From Nocardia cerradoensis NBRC 101014 (lineage in GTDB: Bacteria > Actinomycetota > Actinomycetes > Mycobacteriales > Mycobacteriaceae): a stretch of DNA of 41,974 bases. The stretch lies in NCBI RefSeq assembly GCF_000308535.1, contig NZ_BAFW01000381.1:1-41974 (forward strand), written 5' to 3'. The notes under the pieces were generated by a model that saw only the letters and a list, made by a program, of their open reading frames with translations, made no database searches and had not been told where the DNA came from. Within the stretch, counting starts at the first letter, position 1; the number at the start of each line of letters is the position of its first letter. Below, piece after piece: positions 1-7,611 of this stretch. Both the position numbers and the translations under genes were made by a program.

Positions 1-838
1 GGGCGAGTTCACGCTCGTTGCGGTCGAATTCGGCCCGGTCGAGATCCTGGAACTGGAAGCCCAGTACGTGAATTCCCTTGACCAGCACCAGATTCAGCGG
101 GATGCGGGGAACCGTGCCCGAGGCGTAGCCGACGGTGACGAAACGGCCGCCGCGGCGCAACGACCGCAGCGCCGGCTCGCTGAGCGCACCGCCGACCGGG
201 TCGACCACCGCATCGGCGCCGTCGGGCAGCGCGGCACGGAGGGCATCGCGCAGACCGCCGTCGCGGTGGTCGATCAGACGCGTGGCCCCCAGGGCGGCCG
301 CGACCTCGAGTTTGGCGGGGGAGGAGGCCACCGCGGTCACCGACAGCCCGAGCCGCGCACCGAGTGCCACCGCCGCCGACCCGACGCCGCCCCCGGCGCC
401 GAGCACGAGCAACTCGGCGCCCGCCGACACCCGCGCCACCGACCGAATGCAGTGGTACGCAGTGCGATACGTGACACCGAAGGCCGCCGCGGCGGCCGCG
501 TCGACGCCGTCCGGAATCGGCGCCAGCTTGGTGGCGGGGACCACGACCTGTTCGGCGAACGCGCCGTAGAGGCCGGTGCCGCGGACCCGGTCACCGATCG
601 CGACCTCCCCGCAGCCGGGCCCGAGCGCGACGACCTCGCCGGCGAATTCGCTCCCGGGCACGAACGGCGGGGGCACGCTGATCTGATACTCGTTCGCGAC
701 GAGCAGCACATCGGGATAGTTGACCGCCGCGGCCCGCACCCGCACCCGGACCTGGCCCGCCCCCGGTTCCGGGACGGGCCGGTTCTCGACGCGCACCACC
801 TCCGGCGGACCGTAGCGTGGGCACACTGCGACCCGCAT
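1..838 (-). CDS. Zinc-independent MDR / NADPH:quinone oxidoreductase-like protein (3' end cut by window edge)
   Basis: The minus-strand reading begins MRVAVCPRYGPPEVV and has the medium-chain dehydrogenase layout: an N-terminal GroES-like half, then a Rossmann half with a LGAGGGVGSAAVALG nucleotide-binding loop and a DPVGG segment. This is typical of quinone oxidoreductase/zeta-crystallin-like NADPH enzymes, and the cysteine-rich zinc lobe of alcohol dehydrogenases is not seen. It would reduce quinones or enoyl/enone substrates in the cytosol. The start is an ATG at 838, 5 bp after the upstream hydratase stop, so it is the last visible gene of the ACAD-kinase-hydratase operon. About 279 codons are visible and the C-terminus lies outside the window. 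The family is clear; the substrate is unknown. An enoyl-CoA reductase role in the same pathway is an inference from position. Confidence 0.85.
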   Translation of the reverse strand, partial: MRVAVCPRYGPPEVVRVENRPVPEPGAGQVRVRVRAAAVNYPDVLLVANEYQISVPPPFVPGSEFAGEVVALGPGCGEVAIGDRVRGTGLYGAFAEQVVVPATKLAPIPDGVDAAAAAAFGVTYRTAYHCIRSVARVSAGAELLVLGAGGGVGSAAVALGARLGLSVTAVASSPAKLEVAAALGATRLIDHRDGGLRDALRAALPDGADAVVDPVGGALSEPALRSLRRGGRFVTVGYASGTVPRIPLNLVLVKGIHVLGFQFQDLDRAEFDRNERELA

Positions 839-843
839 CGCGG

Positions 844-1662
844 TCACCGGCCCTGCCATCGAGGTGTGCGCCGTTCCAGGAACGCCTGCGCCCCCTCGGC
901 GGCATCGGCGCTGCGGAAAACCTCACGCTGCCACTGCTTCAGCCGGCGCGTGGCCTCGGCGTCGTCGGTGACGGCCAGGCGGGCCAACTCCTTCGAGGCG
1001 GCCAGGCCCAAGGGGGCGTTGGCGGCGACGGTGGTGGCGAGGGCGACGGCGGTGTCGAGCACCCGATCCGGTTCGGCCACCACATTGACCAGCCCGATCC
1101 GGTGAGCGCGGTAGGCGTCGACCAGGCCACCGGTGAGCAGCATCTCCAGGGCGATGCCCAGCGGGATCCGGGTGCCGACCGCGGTGCCGCCGCCCGCGGC
1201 GAACAGCCCGCGCTTGACCTCGGGGAACCCGAACGAGGCCGCGGCCGAGGCCACGATGATGTCGCACGCGAGCAGCAGTTCCAGTCCGCCGCCGACGGCG
1301 GTGGCATTGGCCGCGCCGATGATCGGCATCGCGGTCCGCCCGGCGGACAGTCGCGCGTAGGCGTCCAGGGCCGCGCGCTGTTCGTCCGAATCCGGTTGCG
1401 CGCCCGCGTTGTCGGCGAATTCGCGCAGATCCATCCCGGCGCAGAAGGCACGCTCACCGGTCCCGGTGAGTACCAGGGCGCGGATGTCCGGATCGGCCTC
1501 GGCCGCCAGCAGCGCCTCGCCGATCCCGCGAAGTACCCTGCCGTTGAGCGCGTTTCGCGCCTGCGGGCGATTGATCCGCACGACCAGGACCGCGTGGCGG
1601 CGTTCGACGACCACCTGGCCGGTCTCGGGGGCGGTGGTCTCGGATGTAGTACTCGTACTCAT
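844..1662 (-). CDS. Enoyl-CoA hydratase/isomerase (crotonase) family protein
   Basis: The 272-residue product is a crotonase-fold protein. Oxyanion-hole segments are seen at about residues 73-79 (FCAGMDL) and 122-128 (AVGGGLE). Both classic hydratase glutamates have counterparts: E128 in GGGLEL and E148 in FPEVKRG. It should therefore hydrate a trans-2-enoyl-CoA. A longer in-frame reading exists, but the ATG at 1662 (MSTSTTSE) is chosen because it overlaps the upstream kinase stop as ATGA and gives the normal family length. It sits between the APH-type kinase and the quinone-oxidoreductase-like gene. In context it probably takes the enoyl-CoA made by the kinase/ACAD pair. Chain-length specificity cannot be read from sequence. 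Confidence 0.9.
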   Translation of the reverse strand: MSTSTTSETTAPETGQVVVERRHAVLVVRINRPQARNALNGRVLRGIGEALLAAEADPDIRALVLTGTGERAFCAGMDLREFADNAGAQPDSDEQRAALDAYARLSAGRTAMPIIGAANATAVGGGLELLLACDIIVASAAASFGFPEVKRGLFAAGGGTAVGTRIPLGIALEMLLTGGLVDAYRAHRIGLVNVVAEPDRVLDTAVALATTVAANAPLGLAASKELARLAVTDDAEATRRLKQWQREVFRSADAAEGAQAFLERRTPRWQGR

Positions 1663-2675
1663 CGGTACTCCGTGCTCTCGGCGAGGTCGGCCGCCTCGCG
1701 CATCAACTTCGGCACGATCGGGCCGAAGGACTGCAATTTGACATCGTCTCCGGCGCGCTGGAATCCGCGTTCCAGCACGATGGCCAGCTTCCATTTCGCC
1801 AGGATCAGGTAGTAGTCCAGGTCGTCGACCTGCCGGCCGGACACGGCCGCGTAATGCGCGACCAGCCGGTCCCGCGACGGCATGCCGCGCAGATCCACAT
1901 AACTCACCCCGGCGGCCTCCGGGGCGGAGGTGTCGTCCGGCCAGCTCTGCACCATCCAGGCGAGATCCAGTTTCGGGTCGCCGACCGTTCCCATCTCCCA
2001 GTCGACCAGCGCCGCCAGCCGGGCGGGCGCGCCGTGTTCGAACATGACGTTGGCGAACTGGTAGTCACCGTGCATGAGGCCGGGGATGTAGTCGAGGGGC
2101 CGGTGCGCGCGCAGCCATGCGGTGGCCTCGGCCATCCCGTCGAGGTCGCGGCCGCGGTGGCGGGCGAAGAAATCGGTCCAGCGCTGGACCTGCCGTTCGT
2201 GGAATCCGCCGGGCCGGCCCAGATCCTGTAACCCCTTGGCGCGCCAGTCGACTCGCGACAGCAGCGCGATACCTTCGGCGAGCTGGTAGGCCAGGCCGGC
2301 CCGGGCGTCGAGATCGGTGTCGAACGGCGCCGGCCAGCGTTTGCTGTCCATCGGCGACCAGCCGTCCACATAGCCCATCAGATAGAAGGTGCGGCCCAGG
2401 ACGGAATGGTCGGTGCAGACCGCGACGGCGGGCGTATGCGGGACATCGGTGCCCTCCAGAGCCGCGGTGATCCGCCACTCCCGCGCGATCCCGGCGTCGC
2501 GCTCGGGAGGCGCGCCGGCCGGCGGAATACGCAGGACACAGCGGTATTCGCCGCGGCTGATCAGATAGATCTCGTTCTGGGTGCCGCCGGAGAGGAACCG
2601 GGCCTGCGCCGGTTCGCCGCGGCCGGGCAGGTCGCGGGCGTCCATCCACTCCGCGAGGCGGGCGGTGTCGATCAC
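1659..2675 (-). CDS. APH-family phosphotransferase (ACAD10/11- and LvaA-type acyl-CoA kinase candidate)
   Basis: The 338-residue protein has the aminoglycoside-phosphotransferase/choline-kinase fold. It shows a substrate-handling N-lobe with GGTQNEIYLI near residue 30 and VLRIPP at 47-52, a catalytic loop MHGDYQFANV with D204 and N209, and the metal-binding DWE at 225-227 followed by GDPKLDLAW. It starts with GTG at 2675, giving a GTGA overlap with the acyl-CoA dehydrogenase stop, and ends in an ATGA overlap with the hydratase, so the three are probably translationally coupled. This subfamily adjoining an ACAD matches the split form of animal ACAD11 and the LvaA kinase of levulinate catabolism, which phosphorylates a 4-hydroxyacyl-CoA. 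That role is inferred. An antibiotic-resistance function is unlikely in this context. Confidence 0.87.
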   Translation of the reverse strand: MIDTARLAEWMDARDLPGRGEPAQARFLSGGTQNEIYLISRGEYRCVLRIPPAGAPPERDAGIAREWRITAALEGTDVPHTPAVAVCTDHSVLGRTFYLMGYVDGWSPMDSKRWPAPFDTDLDARAGLAYQLAEGIALLSRVDWRAKGLQDLGRPGGFHERQVQRWTDFFARHRGRDLDGMAEATAWLRAHRPLDYIPGLMHGDYQFANVMFEHGAPARLAALVDWEMGTVGDPKLDLAWMVQSWPDDTSAPEAAGVSYVDLRGMPSRDRLVAHYAAVSGRQVDDLDYYLILAKWKLAIVLERGFQRAGDDVKLQSFGPIVPKLMREAADLAESTEYR

Positions 2676-3973
2676 TGGTTACCTACTTCGTGTTCGAGAT
2701 GATCGGCGAATTTCGCCCGGGCGGCGTCGAGTTTCTTCGGGATCCACTGGCTGGGCCACAGATCCTCGCTCGGGCGGTGGTCGCGCAGGACCTGTTTGGC
2801 GACGGTGCCCTTGTGCACCTCGGTCGGCCCGTCGGCCAGGCCCAGCACGCCGGCGCCGTGGATCATCGTGAAGAAGGGCATCTCGTTGGTGACCCCGAGC
2901 GCACCGTGCACCTGCATGGCGCGCCAGGCGATGTCGTGCAGCACGGTCGGCATCACGACCTTCACCGCGGCGATGTCCTTGCGCACCTTGCGATAGTCGT
3001 TGTATTTGTCGATCTCCCAGGCGGTGTAGAGCACGAACAGCCGGAACTGCTGCAGCTGGGCGTAGGAATCGGCGATATAGCCCTGCACGAACTGCTTGTC
3101 CGACAACCGGCTGCCCGCGGTTTCGCGGCTCAGCGCCCGCTCGCACATCATGTCCAGCGCGCTGCGAGCCAGTCCGATGGTGCGCATGGCGTGATGGATG
3201 CGGCCACCGCCGAGCCGGGTCTGCGCGATGGCGAAGGCCTGTCCGGCGCCGCCGAGCAGCGCCGAATCCGGAACGCGCACATTGTCGTAGTGGATCAGCG
3301 CGTGCGCGCCGCCGTCGAGGGGTTCACCGTAGAGTCCGACAGTGCGTTCGATGTGCACGCCGGGGGTGTCGGTCGGCACCAGGAACATCGACATGCCTTG
3401 ATAGGCACTGACATTCGGATCGGTCACCACCATGACGATGAGGAAGGCCGCGGTGGCCGCGTTGGAGGAGAAGAATTTCCAGCCGTTGATGATCCAGTCG
3501 TCGCCGTCGCGCACCGCGGAGGTGGTGAACCGGGTCGGGTCGGCGCCGGCCTGCGGTTCGGTCATCGAATAGCTGGAGAACAGCTCTCCCGCGAGCAGCG
3601 GCCGCAGATAGCGCCGTTTCTGCTCCTCGGTACCGAAATGCGCGATGATCTCGGCGTTGCCGGTATCGGGCGCCTGGCATCCGAAGATCACCGGCGCCCA
3701 CGACGATCGCCCCAGGATCTCGTTCAGCAGCGCCAGTTTCAGCTGTCCGTAGCCCTGTCCGCCGAGCTCGGGGCCCAGATGCGTGGCCCACAACCCCTGG
3801 TCGCGCACCTGCTGTTTGAGCGGATCGAGCACGGCGCGGCGGGCCGGGTCCGGTGGCACGAACTGCTCGTGCGGCCAGATCAGGTCGAGCGGTTCGACCT
3901 CCTCGCGGACGAACGCATCGGCCCAGTCCAGCTTGCGCTGGAACTGTGGATCGGTCTCGAAGTCCCACGCCAT
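2672..3973 (-). CDS. Acyl-CoA dehydrogenase, ACAD10/11-like
   Basis: The 433-residue flavoprotein has the three ACAD regions: a helical N-domain (LGPELGGQGYG near 87-97), the beta-domain flavin segment SYSMTEPQAGAD, and a C-terminal helical domain with GGGRIHHAMRTIG, QVHGALGVTN and LADGPTEVHKGTVAK. The RIHHxMR and LADGPxEVH wording resembles ACAD10/11 and LvaC-type enzymes, not short-chain ACADs. The ATG at 3973 has an upstream GGAGG. It is first in a four-gene operon and reads away from a double palindrome at 3994-4029. With the overlapping APH-type kinase it may remove phosphate from a phosphorylated hydroxyacyl-CoA to give an enoyl-CoA. Ordinary alpha,beta-dehydrogenation is the alternative. 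Confidence 0.92.
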   Translation of the reverse strand: MAWDFETDPQFQRKLDWADAFVREEVEPLDLIWPHEQFVPPDPARRAVLDPLKQQVRDQGLWATHLGPELGGQGYGQLKLALLNEILGRSSWAPVIFGCQAPDTGNAEIIAHFGTEEQKRRYLRPLLAGELFSSYSMTEPQAGADPTRFTTSAVRDGDDWIINGWKFFSSNAATAAFLIVMVVTDPNVSAYQGMSMFLVPTDTPGVHIERTVGLYGEPLDGGAHALIHYDNVRVPDSALLGGAGQAFAIAQTRLGGGRIHHAMRTIGLARSALDMMCERALSRETAGSRLSDKQFVQGYIADSYAQLQQFRLFVLYTAWEIDKYNDYRKVRKDIAAVKVVMPTVLHDIAWRAMQVHGALGVTNEMPFFTMIHGAGVLGLADGPTEVHKGTVAKQVLRDHRPSEDLWPSQWIPKKLDAARAKFADHLEHEVGNQ

Positions 3974-3993
3974 TGCGCCTCCTCGCCTTCGGT

Positions 3994-4029
3994 GGAAATA
4001 TAATTCTCATGACGAAGAATAGCATTCTT
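3994..4029. promoter_or_regulatory. Paired 15-bp palindromes in the ACAD/VOC divergent promoter
   Basis: GGAAATATAATTCTC (3994-4008) and AAGAATAGCATTCTT (4015-4029) lie 21 bp apart centre to centre. The second is a perfect 6-3-6 palindrome. Both fit the RRRAAT-N3-ATTCTC pattern repeated at three other divergent promoters here. The pair lies 20 bp upstream of the ACAD start and about 50 bp upstream of the VOC gene, a sensible place for a repressor that controls both directions. The regulator is unproven; the TetR at 5383-6003 is the closest candidate. Confidence 0.6.
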
Positions 4030-4079
4030 GATCGAGCGGATGGGATTCCGGCTGCGGGGGTTCCGGCGAGGGGCGGCGC

Positions 4080-4556
4080 ATGAGGGCCACCGACCAGTTC
4101 CACATCGGTATCGTCGCCGCGGATATGGCGGCCACGACCGCGGCGCTGTCGCGGGTGCTGGGCTACGAGTGGGGAATCGAGACGGGCGGACCGCTCACGG
4201 TGGCGTCGCCGTCCGGCGAGCAGGCCGTCGACATCCGCTGTGTCTACTCCACGACCGTCCCGCGGGTGGAGGTGATCCGGGCGGTGGCGGGCACGCTGTG
4301 GGAACCGGTGTCCGGCAGCGGCATTCACCACCTCGGCTACTGGTCCGACGACGTGGCCGCCGATATCGCGGAACTCGAGGACGCCGGGTACGTGGTGGAG
4401 GCGGTGCGGCCGGGGCCCGGCGGTGTGCCGCTGTTCGCCTTCCTGAACGGACCGACGGGATTCCGCATCGAATTGCTGAGTCGCGCAGCCGAATCCGCTC
4501 TCGCCCGCTGCTGGGCGCCGGGCAACCAACGACGCGACGAAGGTGATCGCCGATGA
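4080..4556 (+). CDS. VOC (glyoxalase/methylmalonyl-CoA epimerase-like) family protein
   Basis: The 158-residue protein has two beta-alpha-beta-beta-beta halves of the vicinal-oxygen-chelate fold: FHIGIVAADM at the start, GIHHLGYW in the middle and GFRIELLS at the end. Plausible metal ligands by position are H8, E64, H84 and E131, the usual H/E/H/E pattern. Such proteins act as epimerases, lyases or isomerases on CoA esters or cyclic ketones. The gene starts the plus-strand operon divergent from the ACAD and overlaps the following SDR by ATGA. The C-terminus is arginine-rich and unlike the family core. The precise reaction is unknown. Confidence 0.85.
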   Translation: MRATDQFHIGIVAADMAATTAALSRVLGYEWGIETGGPLTVASPSGEQAVDIRCVYSTTVPRVEVIRAVAGTLWEPVSGSGIHHLGYWSDDVAADIAELEDAGYVVEAVRPGPGGVPLFAFLNGPTGFRIELLSRAAESALARCWAPGNQRRDEGDRR

Positions 4557-5386
4557 CCACGGTAGGACTGGTGACCGGCGCGGGACGCGGGATGGGATCC
4601 GAATGCGCCCGCGCCCTGGCCGATCGAGTCGATGTACTGGTGCTCGCCGATCGCGACGAGGCCGGGGCGACCGCGGCCGCCGAGCAGCTGAGGTCCGAGG
4701 GCGCCCGGGCCGAGTCCTTCGTGGTCGACGTCGCCGATCGCGAACGTGTTTCGGAACTGGCGACATACCTCGCCGAACAGGGCGAATTGCGGGCGGTCGC
4801 ACATGCGGCGGGGATCTCGCCCACGATGGCGGACTGGCGTCGCATCTTCGTCGTCGACCTGATCGGAACCGCCCACCTGCTCGACGCGGTGCGGCCACTG
4901 GCCGTCGCGGGCACCGCGACGGTGGTGTTCGCGTCGATGGCGCCGCTGCTGGACCCGAATCCACCGGATCCCGCCGCCCTCGCCGTGCTCGATGATCCAT
5001 TGCACGAGGATTTCCTCGACCGTATCCGCGACGCCGTGGGCCCGGCGCTGGAGCATCCGGGCATCGCCTACGGGTGGGCCAAACGCGGTGTGCAGCGCCT
5101 GGTCTGGCGGGAGGCGGTGCGGTTGGGCCCTGCGGGAGCGCGGATCTGCTCGGTTTCGCCCGGCATCATCGACACCCCGCAGGGCCGCCAGGAAGCGGCC
5201 GAGCACGCCACCATGCGCCGGCTGGTCGAGCGCACGCCGCTGCGCCGCGAAGGGCGTCCGGCAGAGGTCGCGGCCGTGGTGGCGTTCGCGCTCTCCGACG
5301 CGGCGAGCTTCCTCAACGGCACCGATCTGGTCGTCGACGGCGGCGTGACGGCGGCGCTGCGGGCCGGGCCGGACAGCCGGCGATGA
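4553..5386 (+). CDS. SDR family oxidoreductase (3-alpha-HSD-like insertion)
   Basis: This 277-residue classical SDR has the TGAGRGMG nucleotide motif at residues 8-15, an AHAAGIS strand, a serine in VVFASMAP and the catalytic YGWAK. Between the serine and the YxxxK lies an insertion of about 45 residues (LDPNPPDPAALAVL and following). It recalls the helical insertion of bacterial 3-alpha-hydroxysteroid dehydrogenase/carbonyl reductases. It probably interconverts a secondary alcohol and ketone with NAD(P). It overlaps the VOC gene upstream and the TetR gene downstream, both as ATGA, so all three should be one transcript under the 4.0-kb double palindrome. The substrate is inferred only. Confidence 0.88.
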   Translation: MTTVGLVTGAGRGMGSECARALADRVDVLVLADRDEAGATAAAEQLRSEGARAESFVVDVADRERVSELATYLAEQGELRAVAHAAGISPTMADWRRIFVVDLIGTAHLLDAVRPLAVAGTATVVFASMAPLLDPNPPDPAALAVLDDPLHEDFLDRIRDAVGPALEHPGIAYGWAKRGVQRLVWREAVRLGPAGARICSVSPGIIDTPQGRQEAAEHATMRRLVERTPLRREGRPAEVAAVVAFALSDAASFLNGTDLVVDGGVTAALRAGPDSRR

Positions 5387-6003
5387 ACGACGACGTCGCG
5401 GCCCGGATCGCGCAGCGGGCCCTGGCCGAACGCGGCGCCGCCTACACCGTGGAGGTCCGGCGGCTGCTGGATGCCGGGCTGGCGGTGATGCGGCGCTGCG
5501 GAACCGAGTCGCGTCCGCGCGTCGCCGATATCGTCGCCGTCGCCGGGCTGTCCAACGATGCCTTCTACCGGCATTTCGCCTCCAAGGACGCGCTCGTCGC
5601 CGCCCTCCTCGAAGACGGAACCGCCCGGCTGCTGGACTATCTGGAGCATCGGATGGGTAAGCGGTCCACACCCGGGGAGGCGGTGCGCGAATGGGTGGAC
5701 GGCGTGCTGTCCCAGGGGGTCGGTGAGGTCGCCGCGACCACCCGGGCGGTGATGTGGAATGCCGGCGGTCTGGCGCAGGGATTGGTGACCGGACCGCCGG
5801 AGGCCAGTACCCGGCTCGCCGAGCTGTTGCGCGCGCCGTTCGCCGAATTGGGGTGCGAGCAACCGGATGTCGATGCCGCGCTGGCCGCGCACGCGGTGGT
5901 CGGGCGGCTCGCCGAACTGCTGTGGCGGCGAGCCGAACCGACCGCGGCGGACGTGCAGCGCGTGACCGAGTTCTGTCTTCGCGCGGCCCGGCCCGGTCGC
6001 TGA
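5383..6003 (+). CDS. TetR/AcrR family transcriptional regulator
   Basis: The 206-residue regulator has an N-terminal TetR helix-turn-helix (RVADIVAVAGLSNDAFYRHF, then SKDALVAALL) and a helical ligand-binding half. I chose the ATG at 5383 because it overlaps the SDR stop as ATGA and leaves a normal-length TetR; a longer in-frame reading upstream is antisense-like noise inside the SDR. Because it is cotranscribed with the VOC-SDR operon behind the paired palindromes at 3994-4029, it is the most natural local candidate for their repressor. That link is inferred, since two other TetRs in the island have their own nearby palindromes. Confidence 0.88.
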   Translation: MNDDVAARIAQRALAERGAAYTVEVRRLLDAGLAVMRRCGTESRPRVADIVAVAGLSNDAFYRHFASKDALVAALLEDGTARLLDYLEHRMGKRSTPGEAVREWVDGVLSQGVGEVAATTRAVMWNAGGLAQGLVTGPPEASTRLAELLRAPFAELGCEQPDVDAALAAHAVVGRLAELLWRRAEPTAADVQRVTEFCLRAARPGR

Positions 6004-6020
6004 GGTCGCGAGCGCGGCGC

Positions 6021-6818
6021 TCAGACCCTCGTCTCGGCCATATCCACCTGGCGGGCGGCGTCGGCCAGGGCGGTGACGACGCAGGTGCCGATCCGGCCGG
6101 TCCGGTCGTAGAGGGTGGCGGTGCCGACCGCGATGCCGTCGGCCGAAATATGGTCCTGCGCATGCAAACCCAGCTCCCGTCCCGCGGGGAGCCTGGTCAG
6201 GGTGAGGGTCACGTCGCTGTTGATATAGCCGACGCCCTCGGTGCCCCAGTGGCAGACCAGATTCGTGGTGTCGGCCAGGAACGCCGCGCGCTGGAACGGC
6301 GTGATCGGCTCGCCCTCGACCAGCGGCGGCAGGTTCTGCCAGACCGATTTGCGTTCCTCGTTCTGTGCGGCGGCGAAGTCACCGGACCAGTCACCGTCAC
6401 CGCATTTGAACAGCGGTGGCTGACCGGTGGGCGCGTCCAGCCGCCGGTCGGGCACCGGCAAACTCTGCTCGGCCTGCCAGATCCGGCCCGGAGGTTGTTG
6501 TGCGACGGCCAGATACATCACCGACGCCCGCACCCGCACCTCGTCCTGCTGGGTGATCCACGCATCGGCGACCCGCACCCGGGTGCCGGAGCGCACCACC
6601 GCACTGTGCACCGTGATCGGTTCGTTCCGCACCGGGCGGAACAGATCGGCGGTGAGGCGGGCGGGAACGAAACCCGATCCTGGGCAATGGGTTTCCAATT
6701 CTCGCGCCAGCAGACCGCAGATCGCGGGTCCGGCTACGTGATCGGGTGACCATTTGCTCACCGCGAAATCGCCCGCGACGAATCCCCGTTCGTCGCGGCT
6801 GAAGAATGCCATCATCAC
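6021..6818 (-). CDS. Acyl-CoA thioesterase-like (4HBT_3/TesB-type) protein
   Basis: The 265-residue protein reads as a double hotdog thioesterase. The first half has GPAICGLLARELE and the FVPARLTADLFRPV strand-helix pattern, with VRVRASVMYLA after it. The second half has LVCHWGTEGVGYINSDVTLTL and GTATLYDRTGRIG. Such proteins hydrolyse acyl-CoA or act as dead-end CoA-releasing enzymes in fatty-acid or steroid catabolism. The start region is GTG-ATG-ATG (6818, 6815 or 6812), so the N-terminus may be 1-2 residues shorter. It converges on the TetR at 5383-6003 with a 17-bp gap, and its promoter carries a KstR-consensus palindrome. The substrate is not visible. Confidence 0.82.
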   Translation of the reverse strand: MMMAFFSRDERGFVAGDFAVSKWSPDHVAGPAICGLLARELETHCPGSGFVPARLTADLFRPVRNEPITVHSAVVRSGTRVRVADAWITQQDEVRVRASVMYLAVAQQPPGRIWQAEQSLPVPDRRLDAPTGQPPLFKCGDGDWSGDFAAAQNEERKSVWQNLPPLVEGEPITPFQRAAFLADTTNLVCHWGTEGVGYINSDVTLTLTRLPAGRELGLHAQDHISADGIAVGTATLYDRTGRIGTCVVTALADAARQVDMAETRV

Positions 6819-6849
6819 CTCGGCCCTTCCGTTCCCGGCCCACCCGAAT

Positions 6850-6863
6850 TAGAACACGTTATA
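6850..6863. promoter_or_regulatory. KstR-consensus operator upstream of the thioesterase
   Basis: TAGAACACGTTATA matches every fixed position of the published KstR motif TnnAACnnGTTnnA. It lies 32-45 bp upstream of the thioesterase start and 86 bp upstream of the TetR at 6949, a promoter position. KstR is the TetR-family repressor of cholesterol catabolism in mycobacteria and rhodococci. The match is direct; occupancy is inferred. Confidence 0.6.
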
Positions 6864-6874
6864 GGACGTTGTCC
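6864..6874. promoter_or_regulatory. Short palindrome GGAC-GTT-GTCC, possible TetR operator
   Basis: GGACGTTGTCC is a perfect 4-3-4 palindrome directly abutting the KstR-like site, in the thioesterase/TetR divergent gap. It could be the operator of the adjacent TetR at 6949. It is short enough to be chance in G+C-rich DNA. Confidence 0.3.
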
Positions 6875-6948
6875 GGAGGGTGGTCACCGGTTCGGATGTT
6901 GCCGCCGGTAGCCGAATGTCAGCAACTGTCGTCACCTAGGATCGGATC

Positions 6949-7533
6949 ATGAGTCGATGGGAACCCAATGCGCGTGGCCGGCTGTCGGCCGCGGCCCTCG
7001 AGCTGTACACCGAGCGTGGGTTCGACGAGACCACGGTGGCCGAGATCGCGGAACGGGCGGGCCTCACCGAACGCACCTTCTTCCGGCATTTCGCCGATAA
7101 ACGGGAGGTGCTCTTCGGCGGGCAGGACCTGCTGAGCAGCGCGATCGCGGACGCGGTGGCCGCCGCTCCCGCCGATGCTGACCCGATGGCGACGGCGATC
7201 GCGGCGATGCAGGCGGCCGGTGCGCGAATTCCGGATCTGCCGGTGTGGCAACGGCAGCGGCGCGCGGTGATCGCGGCCAATCCCGGACTTCAGGAGCGTG
7301 AACTCCGGAAAATGGCCGTCCTGGGTGGCGAGCTCGTCGACGCGCTGCGGGCCGCGGGCGCTTCGGAGGCCGTCGCGACCCTGTGCGCCCGGCTCGCCGT
7401 GACCGTCTTCGGCATCGCCTTCGACCGGTGGCTCGACGGTTCCTCCACGCGCGAATTGTCACACGTTATAGCCGAGGTATACGCAGAGCTCAGGGACGCC
7501 GTCGGCGCCGGAGGAGCGGTCTCGGGCGGGTGA
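6949..7533 (+). CDS. TetR/AcrR family transcriptional regulator
   Basis: The 194-residue protein begins MSRWEPNARGRLSAAALELY. It has the TetR helix-turn-helix TTVAEIAERAGLTERTFFRHF at about residues 26-46, followed by FADKREVLFGG. The C-terminal part is helical, in the range of TetR ligand-binding domains. It is divergent from the thioesterase across a 130-bp gap holding a KstR-like site and a second small palindrome, and probably controls itself and the thioesterase. The ATG at 6949 matches normal TetR length. The ligand is unknown. Confidence 0.9.
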   Translation: MSRWEPNARGRLSAAALELYTERGFDETTVAEIAERAGLTERTFFRHFADKREVLFGGQDLLSSAIADAVAAAPADADPMATAIAAMQAAGARIPDLPVWQRQRRAVIAANPGLQERELRKMAVLGGELVDALRAAGASEAVATLCARLAVTVFGIAFDRWLDGSSTRELSHVIAEVYAELRDAVGAGGAVSGG

Positions 7534-7611
7534 CCCGGGGTGACGGGCGGCACAGAATGTGCATAAGGTGACGGGGAACGACACGTCCAGCCCGACCGAT
7601 GGAGAACGACG

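Noticed and set aside
1659..2675. Reading the APH-family gene as an aminoglycoside-resistance determinant
   Set aside because: The overlaps with an ACAD and a hydratase and the ACAD11-like context fit acyl-CoA metabolism better than resistance.
4009..4083. A 24-codon leader frame ending in the ATGA of the VOC gene
   Set aside because: Its ATG lies in the operator region between the two palindromes and it has no ribosome site. It is probably chance, though it resembles the 24-codon frame before the thiolase.
3324..5000. A 558-codon minus-strand reading across the ACAD and VOC/SDR start
   Set aside because: It lies out of frame with the ACAD and antisense to the VOC and SDR genes; the ACAD-like fragments it contains come from a shifted reading.
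7461..7470. ACACGTTATA, similar to the KstR-like site at 6850
   Set aside because: It lies inside the TetR coding region and lacks the AAC half of the motif.
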